Of a stretch of DNA of 64,000 nt, positions 46,609 through 58,047 are shown piece by piece. Each line of letters starts with the position of its first letter. Within the stretch, counting starts at the first letter, position 1. This DNA comes from Salticus scenicus (lineage: Eukaryota > Arthropoda > Arachnida > Araneae > Salticidae), in assembly GCA_963930645.1 (NCBI GenBank), contig OZ005648.1, forward strand, positions 155,581,035 to 155,645,034, in the 5' to 3' direction. Under the pieces are notes generated by a model. It did no database searches. It had not been told where the DNA came from and saw only the letters and a program-made list of their open reading frames with translations. Position numbers and translations under genes: made by a program.

Positions 46609-47500
46609 ATATTATAAAGATACACAAAATCATTTTCCTGTTAAATAAACTGTGCTTAAGTAGTTGATTGGTTTATAAGACCTCACAAAGTTGTTCCGAT
46701 TCATTTTGAGATGTAAGGTGAAACTGCTTTTTGCAAATTTTTACTGTTGTGAGGATATTCTTAATACATTATATGCATATATGCAAAGTTTAGATGATAC
46801 ACAAGACTACATAAAAGTATTCTTTTTAGTAATTTTTCTTTAGAAATAAAGCTATAAAAGGGCTTTTGTGAGACTCTTACCGTATAGTTTAAATCAAAAT
46901 AGATTTGCTGCTTTTAGACAATATACTATAAAAGTAATCACTATGTGAACTACACAAAAGAAATCTGAAAAATAAATAAATAATAATAATAATAAGGAAA
47001 AAGATATAAAAATAATTTTTGCAAGTTTTCTTCCTTCCTAATTAACAACAAAATATTTTTAAGGTGCCATCACAAAGTTAAAATATATTGGGGGTTAAAT
47101 GATACAATAAGAGTTTTCATGTATTTAATTGCTTTATATTATTTATAGATATTTTATTTGTAATATTTCTAATTAAAACCATCTTCATTAATAGAGAATA
47201 AAAATAACTCTTGAAAGTATAATTGCATTTTGAGAAACCAACTTCTTAAAATCTTGTCATTTATATGATTGAAGTGAAAAAAAAAAAAAAAAATTTTCAT
47301 TACTCCTTTCCAAAGATAATTAAGACAGCAATAAAATACTATTTAAATATACTATTAATAACTTTTTTTTTTTCCTTTTTACAAAATTCTTTCACATCGG
47401 GTTTTAGACATTTTCTGCTTTTATTGAAAAACTAATATCTCCCACTCCAACTAACTTTTGTTTTAAATGTAAATCTTGTGTTTTATCAGATTTATTCATG
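46609..47500. other. Non-coding stretch
   Basis: AT-rich, (AAT)n at 46974-46995, poly-A at 47277-47293. Nothing recognised. Confidence 0.5.
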
Positions 47501-47504
47501 ATTA

Positions 47505-48744
47505 CCATAAAATACTGAAATTAAGCCCCCCAATTTTTAGTAAATTAGGGTTTTTTTTTCAATTTGCAGAAATAAGCCCCTCTCCTCTTTTACAATTTTT
47601 TTCATTCAATGCAAAAACTGGTTTTAAGTCGTCAATATATACTTATGAAATTTAATTAATTTTCTAAAATAACTTTTTTAATGCCAAAATTTTTTTTTTA
47701 CCATTCTCTCCAATGGATAAAATAAATAAAAATAAATTGCAAAGGCAAGATTGATTTAAATAGATTTCTTTAAAATGTGAAAACAAAAAATTTAACTTTT
47801 GTGCTGATAGATGGCTGCCCTTGTCTTTTCTGGTAGTGATCTTTGTGGAACTTAACGGTAAAGATGTAAATATTAAATAAATGTTTTTATTTAATATTAT
47901 GTTTTTGTAAATAGGAAATATGTAGGGATTTTTTTTCCCCTTTTCTAATATTGCATTTAAAAATATATAACAATGTTTTTCTTTTCACTTTAACACAAGA
48001 AATAATGGTAAATGTAATTTTGCTGAAGAGTTTCTTTTCTTAAAATTTAGTACTAAAATACAGTCGAACTTCGTTAACATGAACACGCTTAACGTGAATT
48101 ACTGTATCCACAATCCCCATCAAAATGAAGATTAGTTTCTGAGTTACTGACAGCATGAACTAATGATAACATGAACAAATTTTTTATTCCCTTTGAGATT
48201 CACGTTAACGAGGTTCGACTGTATCTGAATTTGGAAAAAAAATAGGTTATAGTTTCAACGTTATAGAATGAAATTGAGATGAGTAACAAATTAAATAGTA
48301 CCTGAAAAAAAATCACTAATAATTTTGATACTATGGAATGAAATTGACATGACTGATGAAGTAAGTCTTATCATTTTATTTAGTTTTCATAAATTAATAT
48401 TTAAACAGTTTTATTGATTTATTTTTATCTATTTAACATGTTTTGAATTATTATGCTTAAATTTTGCCGATTAGTTAGTGTTTTTGTTTTTCTTTGTCAG
48501 TGAGAGATGGCACTACCATTTACTGCTAATTTATGAAAATAATAATAATAATTCTTATTCATTATTATTATAATTGTTCAAAATATGATTTCAAACATTT
48601 TATGTTTTATTATTTGCCTTCTATACTCACTTAGCACTAAAAGCAATTTTGTTGGATATTAAATAAATATAGTAAAATATAAGCCTCCCCTAATTTTATC
48701 TATTTTGCTTTTGAAAAGGGGGGCTTACAATCAGTATTTTATGG
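47505..48744. mobile_element. 1.24-kb TIR element with TA flanks, near exon 4
   Basis: The left end CCATAAAATACTGAAATTAAGCCCCCC (positions 47505-47531) is matched on the other strand by the right end up to 48744, with CCATAAAATACTGA identical. TA is at both sides (47503-47504, 48745-48746), as for Tc1/mariner or pogo elements. No transposase. A pogo-type MITE is nested at 48061-48221. It ends 234 bases before the acceptor of zinc-finger exon 4. Confidence 0.75.
48061..48221. mobile_element. 161-bp pogo/Tigger-type MITE
   Basis: CAGTCGAACTTCGTTAACAT on the left; CAGTCGAACCTCGTTAACGT read from the right end. TA flanks at 48059-48060 and 48222-48223. The ends resemble those of Tigger-type elements (CAGTnGAAC). 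Confidence 0.85.
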
Positions 48745-48978
48745 TATATATTTTATTTTATTTTTATTTATTTATTTATTTTATTTTTTTATTTTATTTA
48801 TTTATTTATTTATTTATTTTTGGGGGGGGGGGGGGGAGGATATTACGAAAATCTTGCTTTACATTAATTTTTATTAAACACTGTTTGTTTTCAATAATTT
48901 CGTAATGATAATTTGTTTATTATCCATGTTTATAACTTATAATCCATAAATTTCTAGAAGTTCATTTGTCCTTTCTAG

Positions 48979-49268
48979 GAATACTTGAATTCTCGCTAGC
49001 TCATACTGAAGAAAGTTCATTGTATCAATGTGAAATGTGTTCCTATACAACAAGTATGCAAAGACTTTTAAAAAAGCATCTTAAAGTTCATTCAGGGAGA
49101 CCATATGAATGTAAAGTATGCATGAAAAGCTTTAGAAGAAAAGAACATCTGAAGACTCATTCATGGACTCATACTGGTGATCGTCCTTATGTCTGTGAAA
49201 ATTGTGGTAGGAAATTTCTGACAAAACAGAACTATCAAGTTCATATTTGTCGTATAACAGTAAATTAA
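48979..49268 (+). CDS. Alternative terminal exon 4, two C2H2 fingers plus a C2HC finger
   Basis: The acceptor TTGTCCTTTCTAG ends at 48978. The exon opens with GA in the common phase (G|GA, Gly) and encodes 95 residues to TAA at 49266-49268. After a 16-residue leader: finger 1 (CEMC...LLKKHLKVH), finger 2 (CKVC...RRKEHLKTHSWTH), finger 3 (CENC...QNYQVHIC). Finger 3 ends H-x-C instead of H-x3-H, a C2HC form shared with exon 5. The linker between fingers 1 and 2 is SGRPY, one residue short of the usual; that between 2 and 3 is the classical TGDRPY. A poly-T/poly-G tract at 48752-48837 lies in the preceding intron. AATAAA is at 49470-49475. Confidence 0.9.
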
Positions 49269-51460
49269 TGGTAGATGTGTAAATTATGTAACGAGACTGG
49301 CAACATACTTCTTGATCTGACGACACTTGGGAGGATGGATTTGAAAGTGTGGCAGAACTTATGATACACCATCAGTATGGGTTTGAATTTGCTATGCTAT
49401 AGTTATTTGTTGTTCTATAGTTTTTCTTTTCTTTTTCATCAAATATTTTTTGTAGTGCAATTAGTGTAAAATAAATCATTGTAATCTAAATATCAAAATG
49501 TACATTGCATCTCAGAGAAAAGGCTCTAGATGGCAAAGCCTTAAATCGATAGATAAAACAGTAGCATAGCCAAAAAAAAAAAAAAAAAAAAAGCATATGG
49601 TAGTATAATGTATAAAATTAAACTTAGCACCCTTTGCGGGATGCCCCCGGGGTATGATAGGCCCAATTTCCCCTTACCTCCAACTCCTCAGTATACCACT
49701 GGGATGAAACATTTCAAAGAAATTGGGAAGTGTAGCAAAAGGTGCATCTCCAGGATGATCAAAGTTAATTGCTCATTGCAGATTAACATCGAGAATTCCG
49801 AAAATTATCATTCAAAACATCCTTCATAAGTATTCCCGACATTTTTTTTTTTTTTTTTTTTTTCCCCGATTACCCTGTATATTCTTTTACTGAATATTTT
49901 GATAGGTTTATTGCAGTTGTGACATCACTTATTATCTTATTAGATCTTTTCTTGTTTAAAAATAAAATACTGATTTTTGTCTGAAACCAGCAAATGGCCT
50001 AATTTAATCATACATATATATGTATAATTTCTAACAAGTATTTTGCTGATATAAATAAATGCAATGTTCAAATAAAATTCCTTCAGGTAAACCTGAAAAT
50101 TGAAATTCTTAGTTACTCTCCTGTGACTGCTAGATTATATTTGAGTATTTGCTATTTTACTGAAAATTTTTTGGCTGATTACTATAATAAATAATTTTCT
50201 TATCTATATTTTTTGAAGAAACATTTTAAAATCGTCTGATTTTTTCAAAGGTGCATTTTGATTTCACTGATTTTTATGCAGATTCTGTTTTAAAATTGTT
50301 GATTTTTTGGAGGCGTTCACTTTTGAACTTGAAGTTTTCTTAGATAGACCCCTGAAAGTGGTTTTTTTTTTTTTTTTTTTTTTTTTTTTCCCGCAGTCAA
50401 TTGAGAAAAACTGCACATTTTTTGTAACTGATTAATAAATAAAATGTGATTATGCGAAAATATTTTGCCATTGAGTAAAATAAATTTGTTTAATTGTTCC
50501 TAATTGCTGCAATACATTTTTATTTTAATAATAGACAAAATATTATTCACCTCTAATCAACAAAATTTGTATTATTTTTCAAATCTGATTTTTGAAAATT
50601 ATTTAGCCATAAATCAACATAACTACTAAATTTTTTTATGCCTGGTTGTCAAAATATGTGATATTTTTGCTGACTTTTATCAAAATGTGTGATCATATTG
50701 CAACTTTTTGATTTAATTTATCTTTAATAAAAGCAAATTACAGAAATACTTTTTTTTTTTTTAACCCCTGTAACAGAAAAATATTATTTCACCACAAGTA
50801 AATATAATTATTTCATTCAAAGTTGATTTCGAAAAAACGTGATTATTTCACTACAAATCAACAAAACTTCTCCTCTTTTATGTATAATTTTCAAAAATAT
50901 GCCATATCTTTACAACTGATTTTTGAAGTATAGGATCATTAAACCCCTGATTTAATTTATACTCAATTACTGGAATACATAATTTTAATCAATTTATAAA
51001 ATTCATGTTTATGAAAGTCACCAGCGAAAAAATAGTGTCATGTTGGTTAATATTTCAACTCAGTACACGATGAGTAAATATTTTCAGAATTATCTTCAGG
51101 GTGTGTTAATATTAGTAAATAAAAATCTATTTATATAGCTTTTGTGTATTTCATACATAAGTAGTTATTTTATGTTGATGTGGAAATGAGATGCTATATA
51201 AATTTTATTTACATTGCTTGAATTCTGTTGATGATGTTAAAAGTATAAAAATAAAATTTGAAAAACACAGATTTCAGTTTTTCTTTTTATTTGTTTTTCT
51301 CTCCAATCAATAATATATATGTGTTTTACATAAACATTGAATGACCTTATTTTTATGGAAATTCTCTATAAAAATATATTTCAGATATATTATCCATAAT
51401 TAAAATTCATTTTTATTTAACCCTTTTATTACTCTTTCGAAAAAATATCATTTAAACTCT
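49269..51460. other. 3' flank and intron after exon 4
   Basis: Poly-A at 49571-49591, poly-T at 49842-49862 and 50361-50389. The block at 49608-49830 is less AT-rich; its frame has no domain. Between 50240 and 51000 phrases like AAATCAACAAAA and TGATTTTTGAA recur irregularly, suggesting an old degenerate repeat. No gene. Confidence 0.4.
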
Positions 51461-51461
51461 T

Positions 51462-52000
51462 TAAAAAAAAATATCATCATTATCTTCTTCTTCAAGGATT
51501 AGGCTGGGAGCCTGTTCTGGCTTCTGGATCTGCTGCAGTCTCGCTTGCCTCTTAGAATGTAGTAGAAGGCAACTCTCGGTAGTCTTCTGCATTTCTTACG
51601 TTAGACCTGATTTTTCCAATTAGTGAGGTATTCATTGATCTTCTTTAGAAGGCTAAAAACTTTTAATTATCTTCGAATATCTTAGTTTCTAATTTGTCCA
51701 TAATTGTGCAGCCCTTTAGAGATCATAGGCACCACATCTCTGCTTCCTGGATTCTCCTTTTATCTTGGGCATTCAGGGTCCATGTCTCTGAGCCATACAA
51801 CAAAGTGGGCACTGCCATAACCCTATAAAACTTCAGCTGTGTTTCTTTTCTCATTTTTCTCTTAAGCGTTCTTATGAGTGCCACAAATGTGTTGGAATTT
51901 GTGTAGCTTTTTTTGGGAATCATTGTCATTGTCAAAGGTAATGTCACATCCCAGATAGGTGAAGTGTTGTATCTGTTCGATAATTTTATTATCAATGTGC
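51462..52000 (-). pseudogene. LINE reverse transcriptase C-terminal relic
   Basis: The minus strand encodes a familiar non-LTR retrotransposon tail: HIDNKIIEQIQHFTYLGCD, a DNDNDSQ stretch, then in another frame MRKETQLKFYRVMAVPTLLY followed by GSETWTLNAQDKRRIQEAEM. At least one frameshift lies near 51860. Downstream (51462-51720) is the 3' end with CTACATTCTAAGAGGCAAGC and a tail of GAAGAAGAAGATAATGATGA then A's, like the short-repeat tails of some LINE clades. The 5' piece of the same gene is inverted at 52001-52090. Confidence 0.75.
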
Positions 52001-52090
52001 CAAAACATATGCATATGAAAATATCCATTTCAAAAACAAAAACAATGGCAGAACCAGTACAAACTAAAATCGTCATTGATAATAAAAAAA
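52001..52090 (+). pseudogene. Inverted 5' piece of the same LINE
   Basis: The plus strand reads MKISISKTKTMAEPVQTKIV then IDNK. In this LINE family that segment normally lies directly before the IDNK...FxYLGC segment found here on the minus strand. The two pieces meet head to head near 52000 and both contain the IDNK codons. This is the layout left by twin priming. Confidence 0.6.
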
Positions 52091-52682
52091 AATTAGTGTT
52101 TGATATTTTAGTTTGTCTTTTAAAATTTCAAAATAAATTCATCATTGAACATACATTTCTTACGTAGGGTGAGGCATAAATGTTCATAAATTCAAAGAGC
52201 ATTTATATCTTAAAATTCATGTTTACAATTTTCTTAAACTTTATAAAACTTGTTCATGTAAATTATATGATGAATTATTATTTATGTTCATTTGTAATGA
52301 AATATAGTAAGCCTCTGCTGACAAAATATGCTTGTTAACACAGTCAATGAATATTGTTTGCAGAATTTTTTTTTAAATGTAAGTGGAAATTCGAAGAACA
52401 AAGTCCTTCTGTCCTTCTGTTATCGAGAATTATTATGTAAATATATAAAGTTAATATTTTAGGAAACCTATTCATAAATATTGTATTTGAATCTATTTTA
52501 TAATGAGAATTTATTTCATTCAAAACCAATAACCAACTAGTAGATTAAAAAAAAAAAAAAAAAATTATCAATATTTTTTCATTATTTCTTCTTTAACAAA
52601 TATTTTTAGATGTCATTTTAAAATTAATTTATTCGTGATTTGATGTGCATGTGTACTTATGATTCTTCAAAAATTTTTTGAT

Positions 52683-52721
<39 letters not shown>

Positions 52722-52928
52722 TATTTGTTTTTACAAACAGTTTCCAATTTTACATTACTAAGTTTTCCAGTTAGATTACATTATTTAAAAACACTTTTAT
52801 AATAATCTAAGAGTAAAGAAATATTGATTACACCTATATATGGACTCTCCTATTATAGAATTTAATTGTAATCTAAAATGTCATATTCTTATGAGTTGAG
52901 TTTTTATTTATTTGATAATAATAATAAT

Positions 52929-52964
<36 letters not shown>

Positions 52965-54425
52965 TTAGTGTTTCAATGTTAGTTTATTTCAGACATATCT
53001 ATTCTAATATTTTTATTTTATTTTCCTGATATAAGCACAATAACCATGATGTTTATACGAGCTTTTAGTACTAAAGTTTTGCTATTTTGCAAAAATTCTT
53101 TATGAGTCCTTCCTGTATTCATTTTTAAGTTAAACAAACAAATAAGTAAATAAAAAAACACTTCCGTTTTTTTAATTCTCATGTGCTTGTTTTGATGATT
53201 TGATCTCATTTCATAAAAAGCAATCGCTAGTAATTTCTTTTCTTTTATAGTATAAAATATCAGTCCAGTTAAATATTACTATTTTATATGATACATAAGA
53301 ATCATAATTTCAGTTTATGGTAATTTGCACACACCCCCCCCTTTTTTTTAAAAAGTTATATGTATATTTTTAATAAATCATAATGTTGTATTATTTATTA
53401 ATTTTATTTTAGTTATTATTTAATTATTTAATATTATTGTAGATAAATTCACATGCAATCATTTATTAGCGTTTTTATTATTTGGAAATAAATCTGCACA
53501 GTTGTTGTATTATAACTTTTATCCCTTGTACCTAAAATATTAAAATATTTTATAAAAAAATGTGAACTATTATTGATTAAAATATTCAAATATTTCTTTA
53601 AGTTTATGTGCATTTGTACATTTTTAGTTAGAGGTTGACAGTGTTTTCCAGATTTCATGAAAGGTGCTTGAATTTAATTACACTTTATATATATATATAT
53701 ATATATATATTAAAGATGATCTATTAAGCATAGTAGAAGCCAAGAAACAGATACAAGATCACTGAAACACCAATGATCAATAAGATTAAAAAAAAAAAAA
53801 AATTATCAGTGGATGAAATACACTAATGTAAAGAAACCAGATCTATTAATTAACAGCCTGCAAAACAAACGAATCAATAAAGTAACACAACAAATCTTAA
53901 CTTAAAACCATAAACTTATCAAATTTAATGAAAAAACAACCCAAGAAACACAAGATAGGAAGAAGGAGGCAGGCGGCAAGACTTGTGACTTGCCTGTGGG
54001 GTTAAACTAGTTTCACGCCGGCAACACTCCCCCAGCCTACCACGACCAGAACAGGAACCATATGGATTTAAAAAAGCAAAATTTCAAAGCAGATGAACAA
54101 CAATGATACCACGAAGCGACAATTCACCGATTGATCACATTGTGTTTAACAGTATAATTAGATCATTAAATATAGTTGACAACTCAAAAAGGAAGAAACT
54201 GAAATTTTATTGGAAAAAGAAAGTTTACATAGCAATAGTTGCATTTACAAAGCAAATGCAACAAGCCTTCTACTTTTTTTTTTTTTTATTTAATTTCACA
54301 AACCCACCCAACCATCCAGCCTTACAACAACACCCCACCTCCGTAATCAAACATCTGCCCACCCAACCGCCACATTTTGAGTTAGCTTTAAATTAGGTGG
54401 ATAATTGAAGGAAAAGCCATTTTGT
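52091..54425. other. Non-coding stretch
   Basis: Poly-A at 52547-52564, 52687-52718 and 52933-52959; (TA)n at 53681-53710. From about 53715 to 54400 the composition is less AT-rich (for example 53960-54060 and 54295-54380, rich in CCCACC/CCAACC), which looks like a foreign insert, but I could not identify it. The frame at 54103-54396 has no known domain. Confidence 0.4.
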
Positions 54426-54430
54426 GAGAG

Positions 54431-54960
54431 GGTGATCCAAAAGTCACAGAAAAAATAAAAGATATATTATTCAAAAAAGTATTGACCATAGCACTGTGCA
54501 GTTTTCACTGAAATGCACAGAAAGACATGGGATTTTTTTTAGGTAACAAACAATTTATTAGTAGATTAATTTACATTTTCTTCATCAGGTGGCACTTAAA
54601 TTGTAAAATCACTTTTTACAGTGGCACAGTACATTCAACAATGTAACAGGACTATAAATGCTCAGTGTGACGGCCATCATTCATTAGATTGACTATCAGA
54701 CGTTGTGAATTGGAAATTCTCCTGAAAAAACTTCAGTATTCCAAATATGCCGTTATTTGATTAGGCAAATCTGTTTGAAATGTGAGAGGAGACCATAAAT
54801 ACAGTGCAATACGTTGGTGAAAAATGTAACTAATATTTTTTTCTGATACATATTTAAAAAACCCATACATTTCCGTATATTTCAGTGAAAACAGCATAGA
54901 GTTACAGTCAGTACTTCTTAAATAATAATTTTTTTTTTTTTCTGTGACTTTTGGATATAT
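54431..54960. mobile_element. Fold-back MITE, ATCCAAAAGTCACAGAAAA ends
   Basis: The left end ATCCAAAAGTCACAGAAAA (54435-) pairs with the right end (to 54956). Farther in, CAGTTTTCACTGAAAT near 54511 pairs with ATTTCAGTGAAAAC near 54877, so the arms run for about 110 bases with interruptions. It contains a short GC-balanced centre with no coding signal. The frame at 54733-54978 is an artefact. Confidence 0.75.
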
Positions 54961-55602
54961 ATGACATATATTATCCATGAAGAAAAAGGGTTTTCACTCA
55001 GTAACAAATCCAATTGTTTTATGCAGTCATTTTATTGAAGGTTCTTGTACAGATTACAGTTTATTTTCAAGTCACTAGGTCCAAGCACGCTGAACCATTC
55101 AGTCGGCGGCTGAATAGAGCTGATGCTGTCACTTTGACGATCACATCCCAGAATCACAGTTCTATATCTTACTCCCTAGGTCAGATTTCATGTGGATTTA
55201 ATTAAGCAGGAACAACACACAAAAAAGGGCCCTGATTTTCTTGTGCATCTGCTTAAATACTGCTTATTTTGGTGCAAATTTACTCTCCTCTGCTTTATTA
55301 TTGACTATTAACTTAAGGATTGACAGTTTAGCTGAGCTGCGGAGATCTAGGATGAATTAATATGCATTATTTATCCACAAAAAATGGATGATGGCATACG
55401 ATTCAGCAGTTTTTATTTTAAAAGTTATCCAATTTTCTGACTTTTGTGTTATGAATGGACTTTGCTGCAAAACTAACTTTACAGGGGAAACTTTAGACGG
55501 AAATTAAAGTTAAGAATTTTGAATGGGATTTTCTTTAGATTATCTCTCAATATTAAATTAAAATGGTAAAATAATAATTTAAAATCTTAATTCTTTTTAT
55601 CC

Positions 55603-55630
<28 letters not shown>
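54961..55630. other. Non-coding stretch
   Basis: A more balanced block at 55070-55200 (CAGTCGGCGGCTGAATAGAG) has a short frame without a recognisable domain. The remainder is AT-rich. Confidence 0.4.
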
Positions 55631-55632
<2 letters not shown>

Positions 55633-55633
<1 letters not shown>

Positions 55634-57629
55634 CTAGCAGGCTACGCCCGCTTCGCTGGTCACTATTTTTAAATGAATCGCAATAATTAATGAATTCTCA
55701 AAATTGCATTAATTTTTATCATGTGATAAAAAAAGAAAAAAAAAATCTGATCAGGAAAAATGTCGCACCGGGTCCCCACTGCCTTCGGCAGCGTAGACCC
55801 GTGCACTGCGCGCAAGTATTCCTTCACCATCCTTATGACTTCTCAAAATTCCATGTTATTACTCATAAACTTTCATTCTCAAGAAAAGGAATTAAAAAAT
55901 ATATCATTTAGCATCGGGTAAAAACTCACACCGGGACGCCACTGCCTTCGGCAGCGCAGACCCATGCGCGCTGCGCGCGCACGTTTGAGGATATACGTGC
56001 GCTGTACACGCATATTCCTTCTCAACTCAAACTTTTATTAAGAAAATTAAATTTAAAAAAAATCTTTTATCATCGGGTAAAAACTCGCACCGGGTCCCAA
56101 ACCCATGCGCGCTGCGCGCCTATTCCTTCCCCACCGTTCCAGCCCCTCCTAATTAACTTGCATATACCAATTTTGAACGGTCTTACTCAATTAGCTGAGA
56201 TGCAAAAGAAAACCTGATCAGGACACTTTAAATTGTAAATCAGGTGAAATCTCGAATTCCACTTTCGATAATGTAAAAGAACTTTAAAATATCTTTCGAA
56301 CGATGTATTAAAAATAATTTAATCATAATTAGAATATGAAATATTGAAATTAAAAATATTACAGCACCATCTGGCGGTAGAAATTTCTGTAATCTATTGT
56401 TCCATTCCAGATCAACAAAGCTTTCAAATGATGTATTACTCATGAAATTATTTTAATTAGTAGATGAGATACAAAAGAAAACCTAATCAGGACACCTCAA
56501 AATGTGTAAATCGGGTGAAATCTCGAATTCCATTTTCGATAATGCAAAAGTACTTTAAAATGTGTATCAACTAAAATAAGCTTTCAAATGATGTATTACT
56601 TATGAATTTTTTTAATTAATAATTGAGATACAAAAAAAAAACTGATTCAGGGCACCTCAAAACGTGTAAATCTGGTGAAAACTTTCAATAATTTAAAAGA
56701 ACTTTAAAATATCTTTCGAATGCTGTATTAAAAATAATTTAATCATAATTAGAAATTGAAATATTGAAATTTTAAAATATTACAGCGCCATCTGGCGGTA
56801 CAAATTTCTGTATTCCACTGTTCGAAAAGCTTTCTAATGATGTATTACTTACGAAATTATTTTAATTAGTAGCTGAGATACAAAAGAAAACTAATTCAGG
56901 AGACCTCAAAACGTGTAAATCTGGTGAAAACTGTCGATAATATAAAAGAACTTTAAAATATCTTTCGAATGATGCATTAAAAATAATTTAATCATAATTA
57001 GAAATTGAAATATTGAAATTTGAATGTATTACAGCGCCATCTGGCGGTAGAAATTTCTGTAATCCACTGTTCGATTCCAAATCAAAAAAAGCTTTCTAAT
57101 GATCTATTACTTATAAAATTATTTTAATTAGTAGCTGAGATAAAAAAAAAAAAACCTAATCAGGACACCTCAAAACGTGTAAATCGGGTGAAATCTCGAA
57201 TTCCATTTTCGATAATGTAAAAGTACTTTAAAATGTGTATCAAGTCAACAAAGCTTTCAAATGATGTATTACTTATGAAATTTTTTTAAATTAATTTCTG
57301 AGATATAAAAGAAAACTGATTCAGGACACCTCAAAACGTGTAAATCTGGTGAAAACTTTCGATAATTTAAAAGAACTTTAAAATATCTTTCGAATGATGT
57401 ATTCAAAATAATTTAATCATAATTAGAAATTGAAATAATGAAATATTGAAATTATAACAAATAATTAGCAATAAATTAAAATTGCGACTATAATTTGAGA
57501 TTTAAACTATCCTATCTCTCAAGTTGGATCGAACTGCACATGGTGTGCGAATTTTATTATAATCGGTTAAGTGGTTTAGGAGTCCATTGAGGACAAACAT
57601 TGTGACACGAGATTTATATATATTAAGAT
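55633..57629. mobile_element. Unclassified element with GC-rich head and tandem units
   Basis: It starts ACTAGCAGGCTACGCCCGCT right after a (TA)n run and ends near GAGGACAAACATTGTGACAC followed by GAGATTTATATATATTAAGA and (GT)n. The head (55745-56125) repeats CACCGGGxCxCCACTGCCTT and CGCGCTGCGCGC words three times. The body (56150-57480) is six units built on CTGATTCAGGACACCTCAAA, in alternating long (about 250-270) and short (about 158) spacing; long units carry CAGCGCCATCTGGCGG. Insertion next to simple TA repeats and the AATCGGTTAAGTGGTTTAGG ending recall a widespread arthropod repeat, but I cannot assign its class. It ends about 120 bases before exon 5. Confidence 0.6.
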
Positions 57630-57751
57630 GTGTGTGTGTGTGTGTATCCAATAAATTCCTTTTTGATTTTTTCTTTTCTCTCTCTTTTTTTTTTTTTTTT
57701 TTTTTTTTCCCCGATATGTGATAATTATTATTATTACTTTTAATTTTTCAG

Positions 57752-58047
57752 GATCTTCTGGATGGGATATAAACTCTGAAATGACAGAAAATCCCGTTTA
57801 TCGTTGCCATGTTTGTTCATATGTAACTTTATCTAATACCCATATTAAAAGACACTTATTAACCCACAGTGGAAATAAACCTTTTGAATGCAATGTCTGT
57901 CACAAAACTTTTAGACAAAAAGTGCATTTAAAGATTCATTTACATACACATACTGGTAAACGTCCTTACTCATGTCAGTATTGTGAAAGAAGTTTTTTAA
58001 CTAAGCAGAATTGTCAAACTCATGTGTGTCAAGGCAGAAAGAAATAG
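57752..58047 (+). CDS. Alternative terminal exon 5, two C2H2 fingers plus a C2HC finger
   Basis: The acceptor TTTTAATTTTTCAG ends at 57751. The exon opens with GA in the common phase and encodes 97 residues to TAG at 58045-58047. After a 17-residue leader: finger 1 (CHVC...THIKRHLLTH), finger 2 (CNVC...RQKVHLKIHLHTH), finger 3 (CQYC...QNCQTHVC). Linkers are SGNKPF and TGKRPY, both near the classical form. Finger 3 ends H-x-C like exon 4, with the shared FLTKQN segment. Finger 2 has V where the sisters have E or D in the RKEHLK helix. AATAAA follows at 58054-58059, unusually close to the stop codon, so it may not be the used poly(A) signal. Confidence 0.9.

Noticed and set aside
48705..48905. 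66-codon plus-strand frame before exon 4
   Set aside because: Mostly translated (TTTA)n and poly-G; it ends before the exon acceptor.
54575..54600. CTGATGA on the minus strand
   Set aside because: Only one base precedes GAAA, leaving no room for stem II.
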